Source of the DNA: Dastarcus helophoroides
Lineage: Eukaryota; Arthropoda; Insecta; Coleoptera; Bothrideridae
DNA: 64,000 nt
Direction: 5' to 3'
Assembly: GCA_028583605.1 (NCBI GenBank)
Contig: CM053336.1
Span: forward strand, 23,235,004-23,299,003
Positions 44,860-56,159 of the stretch are shown piece after piece (within the stretch, counting starts at the first letter, position 1; the number at the start of each line of letters is the position of its first letter). The notes beneath the pieces were generated by a model. That model was not told where the DNA came from, did no database searches, and saw only the letters and a program-made list of their open reading frames with translations. Both the position numbers and the translations under genes were made by a program.

Positions 44860-45620
44860 CACCATTTCTCTCTATTTCTCCATGCCTCTTCTTTGATGGC
44901 TCTGTCTCTCATATATTTCTCTATACCGTCTATACCGATAATTGGCCTACCCCTCTTTCTTCTCTAGGGCGGTACATAGTTTAGCACCCTTTTCGGCCAC
45001 CTCTCCTTACTCATTCTCTGTACGTGACCATACCACAACAGTTGTCTTGTTTTAGTTTTGTCCGCGCTGGTGACAATTCTTCCTGTTTTCCTTCGTATCT
45101 CTTCATTTCCCGTGTGGTCCAGTTTTGGTATTCTGCATGCTCTTCACAAAAAATCCATTTGTATAGTGTCTATGTTTCTTCTATCCTTCTTCGTTAGCAT
45201 TCAGCACCATAGATTAAGATTGGTTCCACTGCTCTGAACATTGTTGTTTTTGTAGTTGCTTCCATAGTTTTAGACCATAGTAGAAAGTTGAGAGCCTGGA
45301 TGGTTTGATTTGTAAGTCTGGATTCGTTTCTTCGCCTTTGTCCTTTCCTCCTACTTTCATACACACAGTTTTTGTCATGTTTATTATTAGGCCCCAGTGT
45401 TCGTATTGACATTTTAATTTTCTAACCATGTAATCTACTTCTTTCTCGTCACCGGCAACAAACACTCAATCGTCAGCAAAATAGAGGCTTGTCAAACACT
45501 GATTTCCTACCTTAATGCCAATATTTTATGTTATGTTTCTCCAAATGGTCAAAGCATCCCAAAAATCCATTTTAAATAGAGTAGAAAACATGGTATACCC
45601 TTGTCTCAGCCTTTTATTTA
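44860..45620 (-). pseudogene. LINE C reverse transcriptase, C-terminal part
   Basis: Contains LRQGYTMFSTLFKMDFWDAL, CLTSLYFADD followed by a stop, VFVAGDEKEVDYMVRKL, WGLIINMTKTVCMKVGGK and further down WYGHVQRMSKERWPKRVLNY with RRKRGRPIIGIDGIEKYM. The FADD box is the polymerase active site. Frames change at least twice (around 45,200 and 45,470). Confidence 0.7.
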
Positions 45621-45653
45621 TCGTAAATGATTCCGAACGCATAATACCTTTTG

Positions 45654-46019
45654 ATTGTCAACGGTTTTTGAGTAAAATGCATTTTTATATCTCGATGCAT
45701 TAAAAACGCTCGCCCAAAAATCACGCATGTGACACGTAGTTGGCTTTGAAATGAGGAAAAATCAAATTAGTTGAAGTGTACTGTTGAAACAAATTATTTT
45801 TAATCAATATTTAACTACCCTTAAGTAATATTTAAATAAAAAAATGTTTTGTAAATATTTAGCAAATAACGAATTTAAAAATATTAACTTTTATTTACCG
45901 AAATTGCTCAAGGTGGACACCGGTGACAAGAAAACATGTGTTACATTCGATATTTTTGGGCGAGCGTTTTTATTGAAGCTAGATATAAAAATGCACTTTA
46001 CTCTAAAACCGTTGACAAT
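45654..46019. repeat. Foldback with ~80-bp inverted ends inside LINE C
   Basis: The left arm from 45,654 (ATTGTCAACGGTTTTTGAGT) and the inverted right arm ending 46,019 share TGCATTTTTATATCT and AAAAACGCTCGCCCAAAAAT. The centre is AT-rich with no coding content. No target duplication was found directly at its ends. Confidence 0.75.
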
Positions 46020-46130
46020 AGCAAATTTCCGTAAGAGCACCTTTTTTATAAAAAATATTTGTAGGTTAAAGTAGCTTAAAGGGTAACAAAAGTGCACAGA
46101 AAATAAATAAGGCACGTTTTAGGCACCACC

Positions 46131-46152
46131 CCTCTGGGCATACCCGCCACTG
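46131..46152 (-). mobile_element. hAT-type terminal motif
   Basis: Read on the minus strand from 46,152, the sequence CAGTGGCGGGTATGCCCAGA has the CAGTGGCGG start common in hAT elements. It stands exactly where the LINE C frame is interrupted. The opposite end was not identified, so it and the foldback at 45,654-46,019 may together be one damaged element. Confidence 0.45.
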
Positions 46153-46189
46153 GTTCAGTTTTGTTAATTAATTCTTCGTTTGTTTTACG

Positions 46190-47120
46190 ACATATGTTTA
46201 CATAGACTTTTAGTCCTATTTTGAATTTTAAAATACAATTCTAAATTTATGGTACTACTTTTAGAATGACCTCGTAGATTCCAAATTGCATTTATGTAAA
46301 TTTTCTTTAGTCCAATATTTTTCAAAGCCTCAAACAATTTTTTTCAGGATATCGTGTCATATGCTTTATTAAGACCTATAAATAACAAATAAGTGGGCAG
46401 GTCTTTAGCTTTACGTTTTTCCATTACTTGTAACACAAATATATTGTCAGTGCGCGATCTTCCCGCCCAAAAATTGCTTTGCTTTTCTAAGCTGTCTTCA
46501 ATTCTAGTTTTCAATATGCGACTGTACACCCGCCCATTGCACTTAAAACACGTATTTCTCTATAATTTTTGAGTAATTTCTTATTCCGTTTTTTTATATA
46601 TCAAAATGATATAACCTGAATTTCGTTAGCTTGGAGACATTTATTGACAAATTCTACTATAGTTTCAATTAATATTTCTGGTCCGTGATTAACTAGTTTA
46701 AAAGGGATGTTTTCAGGTTCAGTGACTTTTTTATTCTTTGATTTCTTCAGAGCTATCTTTACTTTTGAGTTTGAGATTTGTTAGACGTTGGAGTTATATT
46801 TATGTTAAATTTCTTGTCGTCTGTTAAAAGTTTGGTGTAATAATTTCTCCTTTCTTTCATTTGAATTACATTTAGTTTGTTGTTTCTCTTATTGTTTTTT
46901 CTAAGTGTTTTTATCACTTTCCACGCCTCTGCTACTCTTATGCCCCCATATACCTGTCCACCTCATTGGGTTTCCTTTCCCACATATTAATTTTAGCTTT
47001 TTTTACTTGTTTTTTTACTTCTCTGTTCTGTTTCATACATATAGTTCTATCTCTTTCATATTGTGATTGTAGGGAGTTTTGGTTTGCTTTTTTTTTCTGT
47101 TTAATTAAATCTTCTATTCT
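46190..47120 (-). pseudogene. LINE C reverse transcriptase, N-terminal part
   Basis: From 46,860 down to 46,190 the minus strand carries, across stops and shifts, ALKKSKNKKVTEPENIPFKL, PEILIETIVEFVNKCLQANE, SRILKTRIEDSLEKQ, SNFWAGRSRTDNIFVLQ, and GLNKAYDTI, the first half of an RTE-like reverse transcriptase. One open piece is 46,529-46,344. The upstream part to 47,120 is basic and low in complexity. Confidence 0.68.
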
Positions 47121-47360
47121 TAGTTAATTCTTCGGTGTTTCTTTATTCCCAGAGCTTCCTCTGCAGCTTCATGCATACGTGTTTTTAAGTCTTCATAAAG
47201 CTCACTTGTATTTTATTCTCCATTTATCCCTTGCGGTTTATATGTCATTTAAATGCATCTTCGTCTAACCCATAACTTCATAGGATGAACGTACGTTGTA
47301 GTTATAATGGACGCTCGGAATGACACTCCATACGTATTTTGGCGTTCGATTCTAAAGAAG

Positions 47361-49470
47361 TCACTCACTTTCATCTTCGTCGAAAATTTGCAATATTTTA
47401 TCAACATATTTATAATTAAACATAGCCTTTTTTTCAGCATTCCTGAACGACGCTAAAATGTAATCATCGACTTTCAACTCCTTTACTTCAGACATGTAAC
47501 CAATTTCTTCATTTATCACTTTATTAATGTCAACATTACCTAAGCTGTCCCCACTTTCAATCACTCTTCTTCGTCTTCATCTGATGATATCGGTTTCTGT
47601 TTTTTCTTTGGCACTCGATCTTTTCCACTCTGTTTTCTTTAAGAGGCTGCCGTTTTCTTTTCTTTTCTTTTCTTTTCTTCTTTTTGTTTTATCTTATTTT
47701 TTCTTTCTTTCTCCTTGACCTCATAATATTCCATCCATTTTTTAGAAGTAATAACGCTTGGAGTATATGTATTCCTTCTTTTTCCTTAGTAGATATATGA
47801 CGTGGCCATGGAATAATATCATTGAATGCGGTAGCAAAAGATCTTTTAGGTGTGACAAGTTTACTAACTGTATATGTAGTAGCTATATTACTGCAAGGTT
47901 TAAAGTACATCGCTGGCACGGTAGTTTTTACGAGTGTTGTTGTCGACTCAAAAATATCAAAACAATGTGCCTGGAGTGAATTTTTATTCCGTAAATTTGA
48001 CTTCTCCGGTATTTGTTTGGGAGTTAAATGCGAAATCTCGTTGAAGCTTTGGCTATCCCAAATTTCAACATTTTTCATTATTTCTATCTAGATGGGATTA
48101 TCGAATAATGCTGTAGGCACTTGGTTTACGGTATTTGATCATTGTGATCTTGTTTCCGTTCACTACAGGTATTGTTAAGTGTCTCAACTTTTTTGGTTAT
48201 TTTTAGCCAAACATCAAATAATATTAGAGCTTCAACGGTACCATCCGAATCATAATTCTTACTTTTTGCATCTTTAAACTGTTTAAGAGTTTAAGAATAT
48301 CACTATCAACTTTCGTTTGTAAACACTAAAAATGCAGTTTAGTATCTGCATCATGGGTGTCGGTGGCATCTATTTGCTGAGGCCCTCTAATAATTATTTT
48401 AGAGAAATCAATTGTCGAAATTGAATGGAAATCATCCAGTTGTCTTAAATCCTGATTAAACATTATAAGATATAATTGAATCAATAATTAACTATGATAA
48501 TATTATAGGAACGTCCACCCTTGCATTTTTTCCCTTCACGATTAATTTTCCATGTTCGGGTAGTCTATTGCCACATCTTTTCAAGCGATGCAAAGACAGC
48601 TGCATCAAGTAGCTGCAAGATATGGGTAGAATTTGGGCAAAGTGCCACAAGTATTATTTTATTTTATTGACAGAATCGACTAAGTTCTAAATTCATATGT
48701 GATCGGTGACCATCAACAAATACAACAACAGCAAATGTCGTGGAATTTTGCTTTAAAAATGGCAAAAAGACGTTACCAATATATTAAAAAAAAAACAAGC
48801 TAAGCTCATCCGACCATTTTTTGTTTTTCCGATCCCCCAAGTCGATGGAGTAACAGATACTAAATTTGATGGTAGGCTTTCGTACTTTTACACTCACATT
48901 TTCTTTAGCTGAATATGTAGACTCGTCGTAAACATTTTGTACTTTTCGTCCTAGAATAAGACCTCCTTTTGAAGTCAGAAAAAAAGCTAGTCTCATCCAT
49001 ATTAAACACTCTTATAGGTTATAACACAACCTCCTTTACCAGCTTCTGTAAGCAAATCAGGAATTTCTGCACATCATTTCCTAATTTTCTCCTTTGTAAC
49101 AGTGCCTCTTGCCCGGTTTACATATTCGGCTTGCTTTTGGGATACTACCGGTTGCCTTTTTAGAAAAGATTACAACGACTTTTTTCTCGGCTTATTGTTG
49201 GAAGATGTAGTTTTAGGTTGACTGACTCTACTATTTTTTTAACTGTGTTTAGAACCCTTCTTTGTCTATGGTAAATTCCGTTTTGGCGCAATTAAATAAC
49301 CAGTCTACTAGCAATTGTTTACCTTGATTCCCTAAGACTGATTCAGGTCCACAATGACGTGGAGAATCAAGTAAACTTCTTCCTGAGATTTTATTTCGAA
49401 GTGTGGTTCGTGGAATTCTTTGCTGGCATTTATAAATCGCTTTTTTTATTTAAGCCGTTTTTATTTTTCG
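47361..49470 (-). pseudogene. pogo/Tigger-type transposase pseudogene
   Basis: From 49,470 downward: an N-terminal Psq-like helix-turn-helix (QQRIPRTTLRNKISGRSL), then CGPESVLGNQGKQLLVDWLF and TEFTIDKEG. The DDE core follows: FNMDETSFFLTSKGG near 49,000, VVVFVDGHRSHMNL near 48,710 and NSTHILQLLDAAVF near 48,600, with 35 positions between the last two aspartates. The C-terminal region (48,078-47,361) includes HLTPKQIPEKSN, KKKQKPISSDEDEE and KVDDYILASFRN, the tail common in jerky/CENP-B-like transposases. Several stops and shifts make it non-functional. Such enzymes cut and paste TA-flanked elements; no terminal repeats were identified. Confidence 0.72.
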
Positions 49471-49499
49471 CCACAACTAGTTTTCTATGAAAAATGAAA

Positions 49500-51015
49500 A
49501 ACACCGGAATTAATATTAGCGAACTCTGCTTGTTATTTTTAGACATGGCCATAACTAGATTTAAAACAATTTATGGCCAGGCCATAGCCATAGCTAGCAA
49601 AAGGCATAAAATTAATTTCATGTTAGGGCCAGGGAAAAAAAATTAAATTTATTTTAACATTTAATTAAAATATTATGAAACACTTTGAGATACACGTATT
49701 TATTAATTATTATTGCACATATTTGGGATAAATATCAAAAGATGTTGATGGTAGTTAATGACTAAATACAAGCTATTCTTAACCTGATTTCTTAAGCTTT
49801 TCACTCACAAAAAAATGAAGCATTGTCATGTCCATTTGACACTACCTAACGCCAAACTAGTGCCACCTAACGATAATCAGTTTGATTTAAATTAATATAG
49901 AGCCTTGTAAAGACCTTTCATTTAGCTAATTTGACAATTTTACAACGAAATTATTTAAGTAGAAGTGGCCATAACTACTCGCGCGAAAATACAATTTAAG
50001 GTCCCAAAAGTATCTTATTTTATAGTAACCATCCTATTTTAAGGTACATTTTATAAATTTTAACTCCCTACGGTATTATACATCAATAATCTCTGATTTT
50101 TACTCTCTTCTTAATCAAATCATTTTAACATAATAGATATCAAATTAATTAATCGTAACTACTTAACTTTATTGAGGATTAAAACAGCAACAGATATTAA
50201 AAATTCACAATGTTTCTATAAGTAATTGCTGTGACTGGACCTGGTTTCGCTCTTTAGCATCATCGAAGAATTTCGCAAAGTAAAAGTTAGAAATGTCAGT
50301 TAAATGAATTAATTGTAAGGCTCAAAAAATATCGAATTAAATAGCAGATATGTAGGGCATTAAACGTTGAAGGCACCAAGGGTGTTACAGGATAATAACG
50401 CCCTCGGTCGACGTACATTGTCATACCTCGCTGTGTTATTATTATAACACCCTTAGTAACTTAACAACTATAATGTCCTACGGGTCTATTATTTTAAAAT
50501 AACAAGCCTATTTTGAAATTCGTTATACTAGACATAACACCTTAGGGCTTGCTATGTAAAAGCAACAAACAATTTTGATTTTTATTCTCATTTCAATTAA
50601 ATCATATCGACAAAATAAATGTCAAATTAATTAATCGTAAATGTAAACAAAGGTTGAAATTAAATAGTAGATTTGTAAAACATTAAAAGTTGAAAGCACC
50701 ACGGGTGTTACAGGATAATAACGCCCTCAGTCGTCATACATCTCTCGAGCCAGAGGCCCTAGGGAAATTATACTGTCGAATTTGGTGCGTTATTATTCTT
50801 AAAACACCCTTGATACCTTAATAACTATAATGTCTCTGCGCATATTCTTGCTTGTGACTTTTACTTTTTACCTGCTACGAACCTATCAATGTTTTTGTTT
50901 ACATTTTTGATTTGTTAATTTTGGAGGTTATTTGGGTTATACAATTGATTTTTCTTTAGGATTGGAATCTCGAACAGATAAAAATTACATAGAAACGACG
51001 AGCAGCTTTATATTA
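49500..51015. other. No recognised gene; tandem inverted-repeat units
   Basis: Contains GGCCATAACTA-type words at about 49,549 and 49,968 and the repeated structure at 50,090-50,840. No coding region is supported. Confidence 0.45.
50090..50840. repeat. Two tandem units, each a hairpin
   Basis: Unit A (50,351-50,481) and unit B (50,672-50,833) match in GGGTGTTACAGGATAATAAC followed by GCCCTC and in AACTATAATGTC. Each unit's end is the inverted version of its start (CATTAAA...GGTGTTA against TAACACCC...ATAATG). The sequence ahead of both (50,090-50,160 and 50,570-50,640) is also shared, including CAAATTAATTAATCGTAA. This looks like a tandem duplication of one MITE with its flank, with extra sequence at 50,165-50,340. 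Confidence 0.65.
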
Positions 51016-51020
51016 TATAG

Positions 51021-51258
51021 TGTGTAATTTCGAATTGATAGGTCGCTGGATTTAGAACACTCTGCTGATTTGATCTTAATTATTTACTTTTAACTATAAT
51101 GATTGTGGTAGCGTTGCTTGCCCCGAATATGCTACGTAAAATTCTTACAACGATCCTGAGGCTGTAACAAGTTGCCGTCTGCTTATCTTAATACTTTTTT
51201 GTTACATTTCTTGACGCAGGAACAGTGCCAATTGGATAACATATTTCAAATTCTAACA
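51021..51258 (-). repeat. 3' LTR of the BEL/Pao element
   Basis: 238 bp; plus-strand ends TGTGTAATTT and CTAACA. It differs from the other LTR at more than 20 positions by eye, so the insertion is not young. Confidence 0.88.
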
Positions 51259-51389
51259 TAAGCCTCCCACCTTGAAATTTTTACATTTCAAAACCTTAAA
51301 TAAAGCATAAATACAAATATATACCCAAAAGAGAAAAAAACAATGATTGATGCAATAAACTAGAGTTATTCTAAGGATTACAAAAATGT

Positions 51390-51980
51390 TTATGTGTCCA
51401 TCTTGTTCGAATCCGTTAAACTAGGATTTGGAATGTCTTCATCGAGAGGCACTTTACAAATTTTCTTTAAGGATCGCGTGAAAACACCCTCATTTGCCAC
51501 CTTCACTGACGCAACACGTATTTTCCCATCCTTCACACGTGGGTGAATTGCAATGACTCTTGCCAAAGGCCATTTGAGTCGAGGTGTATTTTCCTTTATT
51601 AACAGGACCAAGGATCCGCAAGGAATGTCTGTTGTTGAATTGTGATGCCTTTTGTTCCTGATTTGAAGTTGAAGGAGGTTCTCCTGGGACCAACGTTGCC
51701 AAAATGATTGCACCAGTTGCTGCATTCGGTTGTAACGTGAGAGTCGAGTAGTAGGAGTATCTGCCACATTAGTTTGTAGTGAAGCCATCAAAGAGTCTCT
51801 AATGAGGAAATGACAAGGAGTTAAAGGGTTGTAATCATTAGGGTCGGATGAAATTGGGGTTAGAGGTCGCGAGTTTAGGCACGATTCGATTTGCTCAAGA
51901 ATTGTGTACATTTCTTCGTAAGTAACATGAAAATGTGCTAAAACACGATACAAACGAAATTTTGTTGCTTTCACAACTTA
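51390..51980 (-). pseudogene. BEL/Pao integrase C-terminal region
   Basis: The frame begins near KATKFRLYRVLAHFHVTYEE and continues EQIESCLNSRPLTPISSDPN, PLTPCHFLIRDSL and FWQRWSQENLLQLQIRNK, ending with a DUF5641-like domain (GSLVLLIKENTPRLKWPLAR, HPRVKDGKIRVASVKV) and a stop at 51,390. This is the part that follows the catalytic glutamate; the DDE residues themselves are lost upstream. The frame is otherwise clean for 195 codons. Confidence 0.85.
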
Positions 51981-52210
51981 GACAAATTGGCAGTGATTCT
52001 CCTAAGGAAATGTTTTGGTTAGGTTTAAATAGTAATCGTACGATACATTTTCCATCCTCAGCTCGAGTTGTCGTTTGTTTAAAAAAGCTTTCCCAACGTT
52101 CTGGTTCTTTAGATTTAACAGGTTTGTGTGGTAAATCTTCTATTAACCAACATTTTTGTAAATTATTATGTAATTTGCGATTTGTTAGCTCAGATATTGG
52201 TTAGACATTA
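51975..52210 (-). pseudogene. BEL/Pao reverse transcriptase N-terminal fragment
   Basis: On the minus strand: LHNNLQKCWLIEDLPHKPVK, then ERWESFFKQTTTRAEDGKCI, VRLLFKPNQNISLGESLPI. This matches the start of BEL/Pao RT (E--F---T-R---G-Y-V-LPFK----LG-S). It is joined near 51,980, with a frame change, directly to the integrase C-terminal region. Confidence 0.75.
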
Positions 52211-52239
52211 ATCTCTGAGGGTTCGTTTGGAAAATTTGA

Positions 52240-52870
52240 TGAACGGTTGCAGGCTATATTTTGTTGTGAGGTTTGTTTAAAAATTGGAACTTTTCCCGTT
52301 ACGATCCAGCCAAATCTGGTATTTTAAAGTTTTGGGAAATGTTTTCGTGAACCTAAATTTATTTGTCCTGTTTGTAAAAAGTCATAAAATCTTTCTGAGC
52401 CAATCAACATGTCTATCTGTTTGGGAGTATTGAAATGTTCGTCTGCTAATTGTATATTCTAGGGTCCATTAAAATTTGATGTATTAAAAGACATTATCGG
52501 TATCTGGTAATATGAACAAATTAACATCTAACTGAAAGTTATTAAACCGCGATCTAATACGAGTTTCGGTCCAATTGGAAGTACAACTAACATGCTTGCC
52601 TAAGCCAGACATTAGCGAAGGAAAATTGAATACAGATAAGCCTAGTTTCTCACAAAATTCTTTTCTTATAACATTTGATTGACTGCCACAATCAAAAAAG
52701 GCATTACATTCATGATAATGATCTTGAGTGTCTGCTACTAGAATTTTCTCTGTACTTAATAAAACTAGAGGATTTGAAGAGATATGTTCCGAATTTTTGA
52801 TACTTGGTGGATTTTTTATGTTGCGTGTCAAATAATTTATTGTTGGCTTTAATGTATTTTCTACTTGCAT
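52240..52870 (-). pseudogene. BEL/Pao protease
   Basis: Retropepsin-like DUF1758 region: VLLSTEKILVADTQDHYHEC, active site AFFDCGSQSNVIRKEFCEKL (D-C-G where D-S/T-G is usual), FILPDTD, then after a stop and frame changes LADEHFNTPKQIDMLIGSER and FYDFLQTGQINLGSRK. The order and spacing agree with BEL/Pao. It would cleave the polyprotein; the changed active site and shifts argue against activity. Confidence 0.75.
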
Positions 52871-53200
52871 ACTTGATTGACCTATATTACTGTCAGAAGG
52901 AACTTATTGGTGATTATAATTATTCGAGAAATTATTGTTAACAGTTGAAATTAAATTTGTATCATTTGATTCTTTACATAGCAACGAATTATGTTTTTGA
53001 GAGCAGTGAGTGCAATTTCGAGATTTACAATTGGTTATATCATGACCGGGACGTAAACAATTATGACAAAGTCGCATTTTATCTAATTCACTATATTTTT
53101 CTGAAATAGGTAAACATTGTAATTGAAAACATTTAAATATAAAATGACTTTGTTTACAATAAGGGCATATTACGAATCTTTGCTGATTGCGGTCAGAGTT
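52871..53200 (-). pseudogene. BEL/Pao zinc knuckles
   Basis: Three cysteine/histidine clusters are readable: CPYCKQSHFIFKC, CHNCLRPGHDITNC and CTHCSQKHNSLLC. They form the C-terminal nucleocapsid part of Gag. A TAA at about 52,903 separates them from the protease. Confidence 0.75.
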
Positions 53201-53352
53201 AGACGGTGGTCGTTGTGTATTAACGGTTTTCTTTCCCTTGCATTATTACCCATGTTATTGTTTACATATAAAAATATTTTGTTCTGTTTTTGTGTAGAAA
53301 TGATTGATGAATTTTGATTTTGTTTTGATTTATTTTTTGAATGTATAATTTT

Positions 53353-54267
53353 TTACGTGTAACATCGTTTTTTAGGAAACGGTTGCAGTTCTGATAGTGA
53401 TGGTAGATCTTCGTCTGATTTCTTATTTTCCCAATCCCATCTCGTATAAATATCTACCTTTTCTATTACTAAAGGTGCAATTAATGCATCCCATTGTGAT
53501 GTAGGCAAACCTAGTTTTTGTGAACTGTTTAAATGTGAATTTAATGTATCTAGTAAATCTTCAAGCCCGACAGGAGACTCTTTTGTTACTTCCAGTAAAT
53601 GAAACAATATTCCATTTATGTGCTGATCCAAAAATGCACACTTGTTTTCGTATCGAGATTTTAATGTATCAATAGCCACTGCGTAGCTTCCTGGTTCCGC
53701 CTTTACAGAGTCGATTAACTTTAAAGCTGATCCTTTGCAACAGGATTTTAAATAGCAAAATTTCTGAAGATTAGATAAATCATTTATAGAATCAATGACT
53801 GAGTTAAAAATGTCTATGAAACTAAACCAAGTTTTATAATTTCCGTAAAATATTGGAATATTTATGTCAGGAAGTTTAACTGCTTCGTTTTGAATTACAT
53901 TTGCTGATGAATTTAAATTTGTTAAAATAGAGCTGCCTGCAAAATGTTTGCTACTATTTTCTAAATCACACTGCATTTTTATGTGCTTTTTCATTAATGC
54001 AATCATATTAAAATACCTCTCTTCAGTTTCATATCTTTCGATAATGTTATCTTGGTCTAAAAACTCAAGTTTAGTTTGCAATTTGTCAAACACAACCAAA
54101 TCATCTTCTACTGACTTTAATCGAACTTTTAACTGATTGATATCTTCCCTATTTTGTTCTAGAGCGAGAACATTTTCTAATCAAGTAAGTTTTCTTTCAA
54201 GTACACCCCTTTTTAAACCTAATTTTCTAATTTCGTCGTGATTATTATGATTATTACCTTCGGTCAT
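53353..54267 (-). pseudogene. BEL/Pao Gag
   Basis: Begins MTEGNNHNNHDEIRKLGLKR at 54,267; codon 29 is a TGA (54,183-54,181), after which the frame stays open for about 275 codons to 53,353. The DUF1759-type capsid region is clear: LPDINIPIFYGNYKTWFSFI, DLSNLQKFCYLKSCCKG, ALKLIDSVKAEPGSYAVA, and QWDALIAPLVIEKVDIYTRW. The N-terminus is a predicted coiled coil. It forms the particle shell. A frame change after 53,353 leads to the zinc knuckles. Confidence 0.85.
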
Positions 54268-54628
54268 TGTTTTATCTTTAAAGATTAGCCCGTTTTATTA
54301 ATATTCATAAAATTATATCGTGGATTCGAGATACCTATTTACTTTGTTTTTTGTAAACACCAGATGTGAGGGAAATGTGGTAAGCGATTGTGAAATTCCT
54401 AATTCGATAATTAAAAACTTAATAAATAATCGAAAAATTTGCGAGAAAAACCAGTATGAATGTCTAAACTATGCGATGTATGGATGAAATTACACAAAGG
54501 AAAATTATGGAATAGACTCACAGATAGATTGTCGTGATTTCGGTGCTTCGCCACTGTTGTAGATCCTACAGCCTTGTTTCCATATTCTTCGTGAATCGAG
54601 ATCGGACTCGATATGGTCCAAAAAATAA

Positions 54629-54866
54629 TGTGTAATTTTAAATTGATAGGTCGCTGGATTTAGAACACTTTGCTAATTTGATCTTAATAATTTATTTTTA
54701 ACTATAATAATTGTGGTGGCGCTGCTTGCCCGAAATATGCTACGTGAAATTCTTACAACGATCTTGCGGCTATACCAATTTGCCATCTGCTTATGTTAAT
54801 ACTTTTTTTGTTGCATTTCTTGACGCAGGAGCAAGCCAATTGGATAACATATTTTAAATTATAACA
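54629..54866 (-). repeat. 5' LTR of the BEL/Pao element
   Basis: 238 bp, same ends as the 3' LTR. On the minus strand it is followed by a TTGGACCATATCGAGTCCGA region that may hold the primer site; the tRNA was not identified. Confidence 0.88.
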
Positions 54867-54871
54867 TATAG

Positions 54872-55914
54872 CAGTAACTCTTTATTCATATAGAAATAGG
54901 AAATAGACGTAAAACTTTGTTAATGGGCGAGAGCTTTATTATATAAAACGCAGTTAAAATCTAATGCATTAGAAACTTTAATAAGCCAATTGTGGGACCA
55001 TTGTGACATTTTTAAGAACGGGCGAAAAATGTTTTAAACATTTACTTAGTTTAATTAAGGTTAAAAGGACATATTCTAAAATTACATGGAGTTTCAATCG
55101 TAATCAATTAATGACAGCTTGAAGAATATTTGATCATTTTTTCTGACCACAGTTTAATGTATCCTTTTCATGTTGCTAAGTGAACTATTTCTTTATTTGC
55201 ACAAGTGGCGTGAAAAGCTGCCTATGAAGTTTTTGATAGATACATAGTGTAAAATAGTTTTAATGTATTTGAAGTTTTAAAGTTAATTCTATTTTGCCTG
55301 TCGACTCATCTAACAAAGATTGTAGACGTGCAACCCAGTTTGCAAATATTAAAATTGTTATTAATGAAATTTGATAATATTATGAAACATTTTTTTAAAT
55401 ATTACTACGTGATACCTAAATTTATATGTTTCATAAGATTGTCAACTTTTATTAATAAAAATTTAAATACTTTTAAACTGGATCGCAGAAATGTCAAAAT
55501 AAAAATAATAAATATAATATTTTCGAGCTATACGAGTCCACCATAAAGAATAATCATATTCCTTTAACGGAACGAACGGACTCGGCAAATGGTGAGTGCT
55601 TCTATCTACTAACACAGAGTACTACGTGCTACTAAGCTGAAGACCTTTCGGCAGTCAGTAACGCTAATCACCAAGAGCATGTAAGTTCGACCCACAAGTG
55701 TACTTCAGTGTTGGAATGAAAAGGGTATTTAGCCCTTGAAGTAGTTGTTTCTTGTGGATCGGGCTTTAAATATTTAAATTTTTGTCATCGTAAATTATTG
55801 ATAAGATGTTAAGTCATGTTAAAATTTTTTATGTACAGATATTTCAGTTTATTATTTTTAAGTACTTCCTCCTCATTGTTTTCTTTTCATGTTATGCACT
55901 GCTGACGAGCTCTA
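54872..55914. other. No recognised gene; repeat fragments
   Basis: 55,330-55,500 resembles part of the repeat at 63,180-63,250 (AAACTGGATCGCAGAAATG against AAACTGGGTCTCAGAAATG). 55,560-55,770 is GC-richer with an inverted pair ACCCACAAG/CTTGTGGAT; it may be a short interspersed repeat but I cannot show the required promoter boxes. Confidence 0.45.
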
Positions 55915-55916
55915 AT

Positions 55917-55956
55917 TTATTTATTTATTTATTTTATTTATTTGGTTATTTATTTA
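55917..55956. repeat. (ATTT)n tail of LINE D
   Basis: Several ATTT units with interruptions. Read on the minus strand it is an AAAT-rich tail at the LINE's 3' end. Confidence 0.8.
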
Positions 55957-56159
55957 CAATATCCAACAGGCTAGCCCAGTTACAGGGTAGGGATTACAAT
56001 TATCAAAAATTTAAATGTAGGTATTACAGGATAATTAATTATATAAATTATAGATATTACTAAGATTTATTTTACGAATATTTGAGATAAAAATATTTAA
56101 CGTGCGTTGGAATATGTCAATTTCTCTACTAATTTTATTTCCAATAATACCAAACTGGC

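Larger units (their letters stand above)
44830..47120 (-). mobile_element. LINE C: decayed RTE-like retrotransposon
   Basis: On the minus strand, 47,120 to 44,830 reads as the reverse transcriptase half of an ORF2: a helical pre-RT region (KIALKKSKNKKVTEPENIPF), ILIETIVEFVNKC, the fingers block with GRSRTDNIFVLQ and YLLFIGLNKAYDTI, then GYTMFSTLFKMDFWDAL, LYFADD with a stop directly after, the WGLIINMTKTVCM motif, and a C-terminal tail (LLWYGHVQRM, RRKRGRPIIG). That tail is typical of RTE-like elements annotated in insects as endonuclease-reverse transcriptase. The endonuclease half is missing (5' truncated). Frameshifts and stops are common. An insertion of about 500 bp lies between 45,625 and 46,152. 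Confidence 0.72.
51021..54866 (-). mobile_element. BEL/Pao element with a large internal deletion
   Basis: Two 238-bp LTRs (51,021-51,258 and 54,629-54,866) and a perfect 5-bp target duplication TATAG (51,016-51,020 and 54,867-54,871) bound a minus-strand element. The order is gag, zinc knuckles, protease, a short RT start, then directly the integrase C-terminal region. Most of RT, RNase H and the integrase zinc and catalytic domains are missing, with a junction near 51,980. Gag and DUF1758-like protease sequence identify BEL/Pao; 5-bp duplications are typical of the group. Confidence 0.9.

Noticed and set aside
55560..55770. tRNA-derived SINE
   Set aside because: A possible B-box-like word and a tail-like region exist, but no A box, no duplication and no second copy were found.
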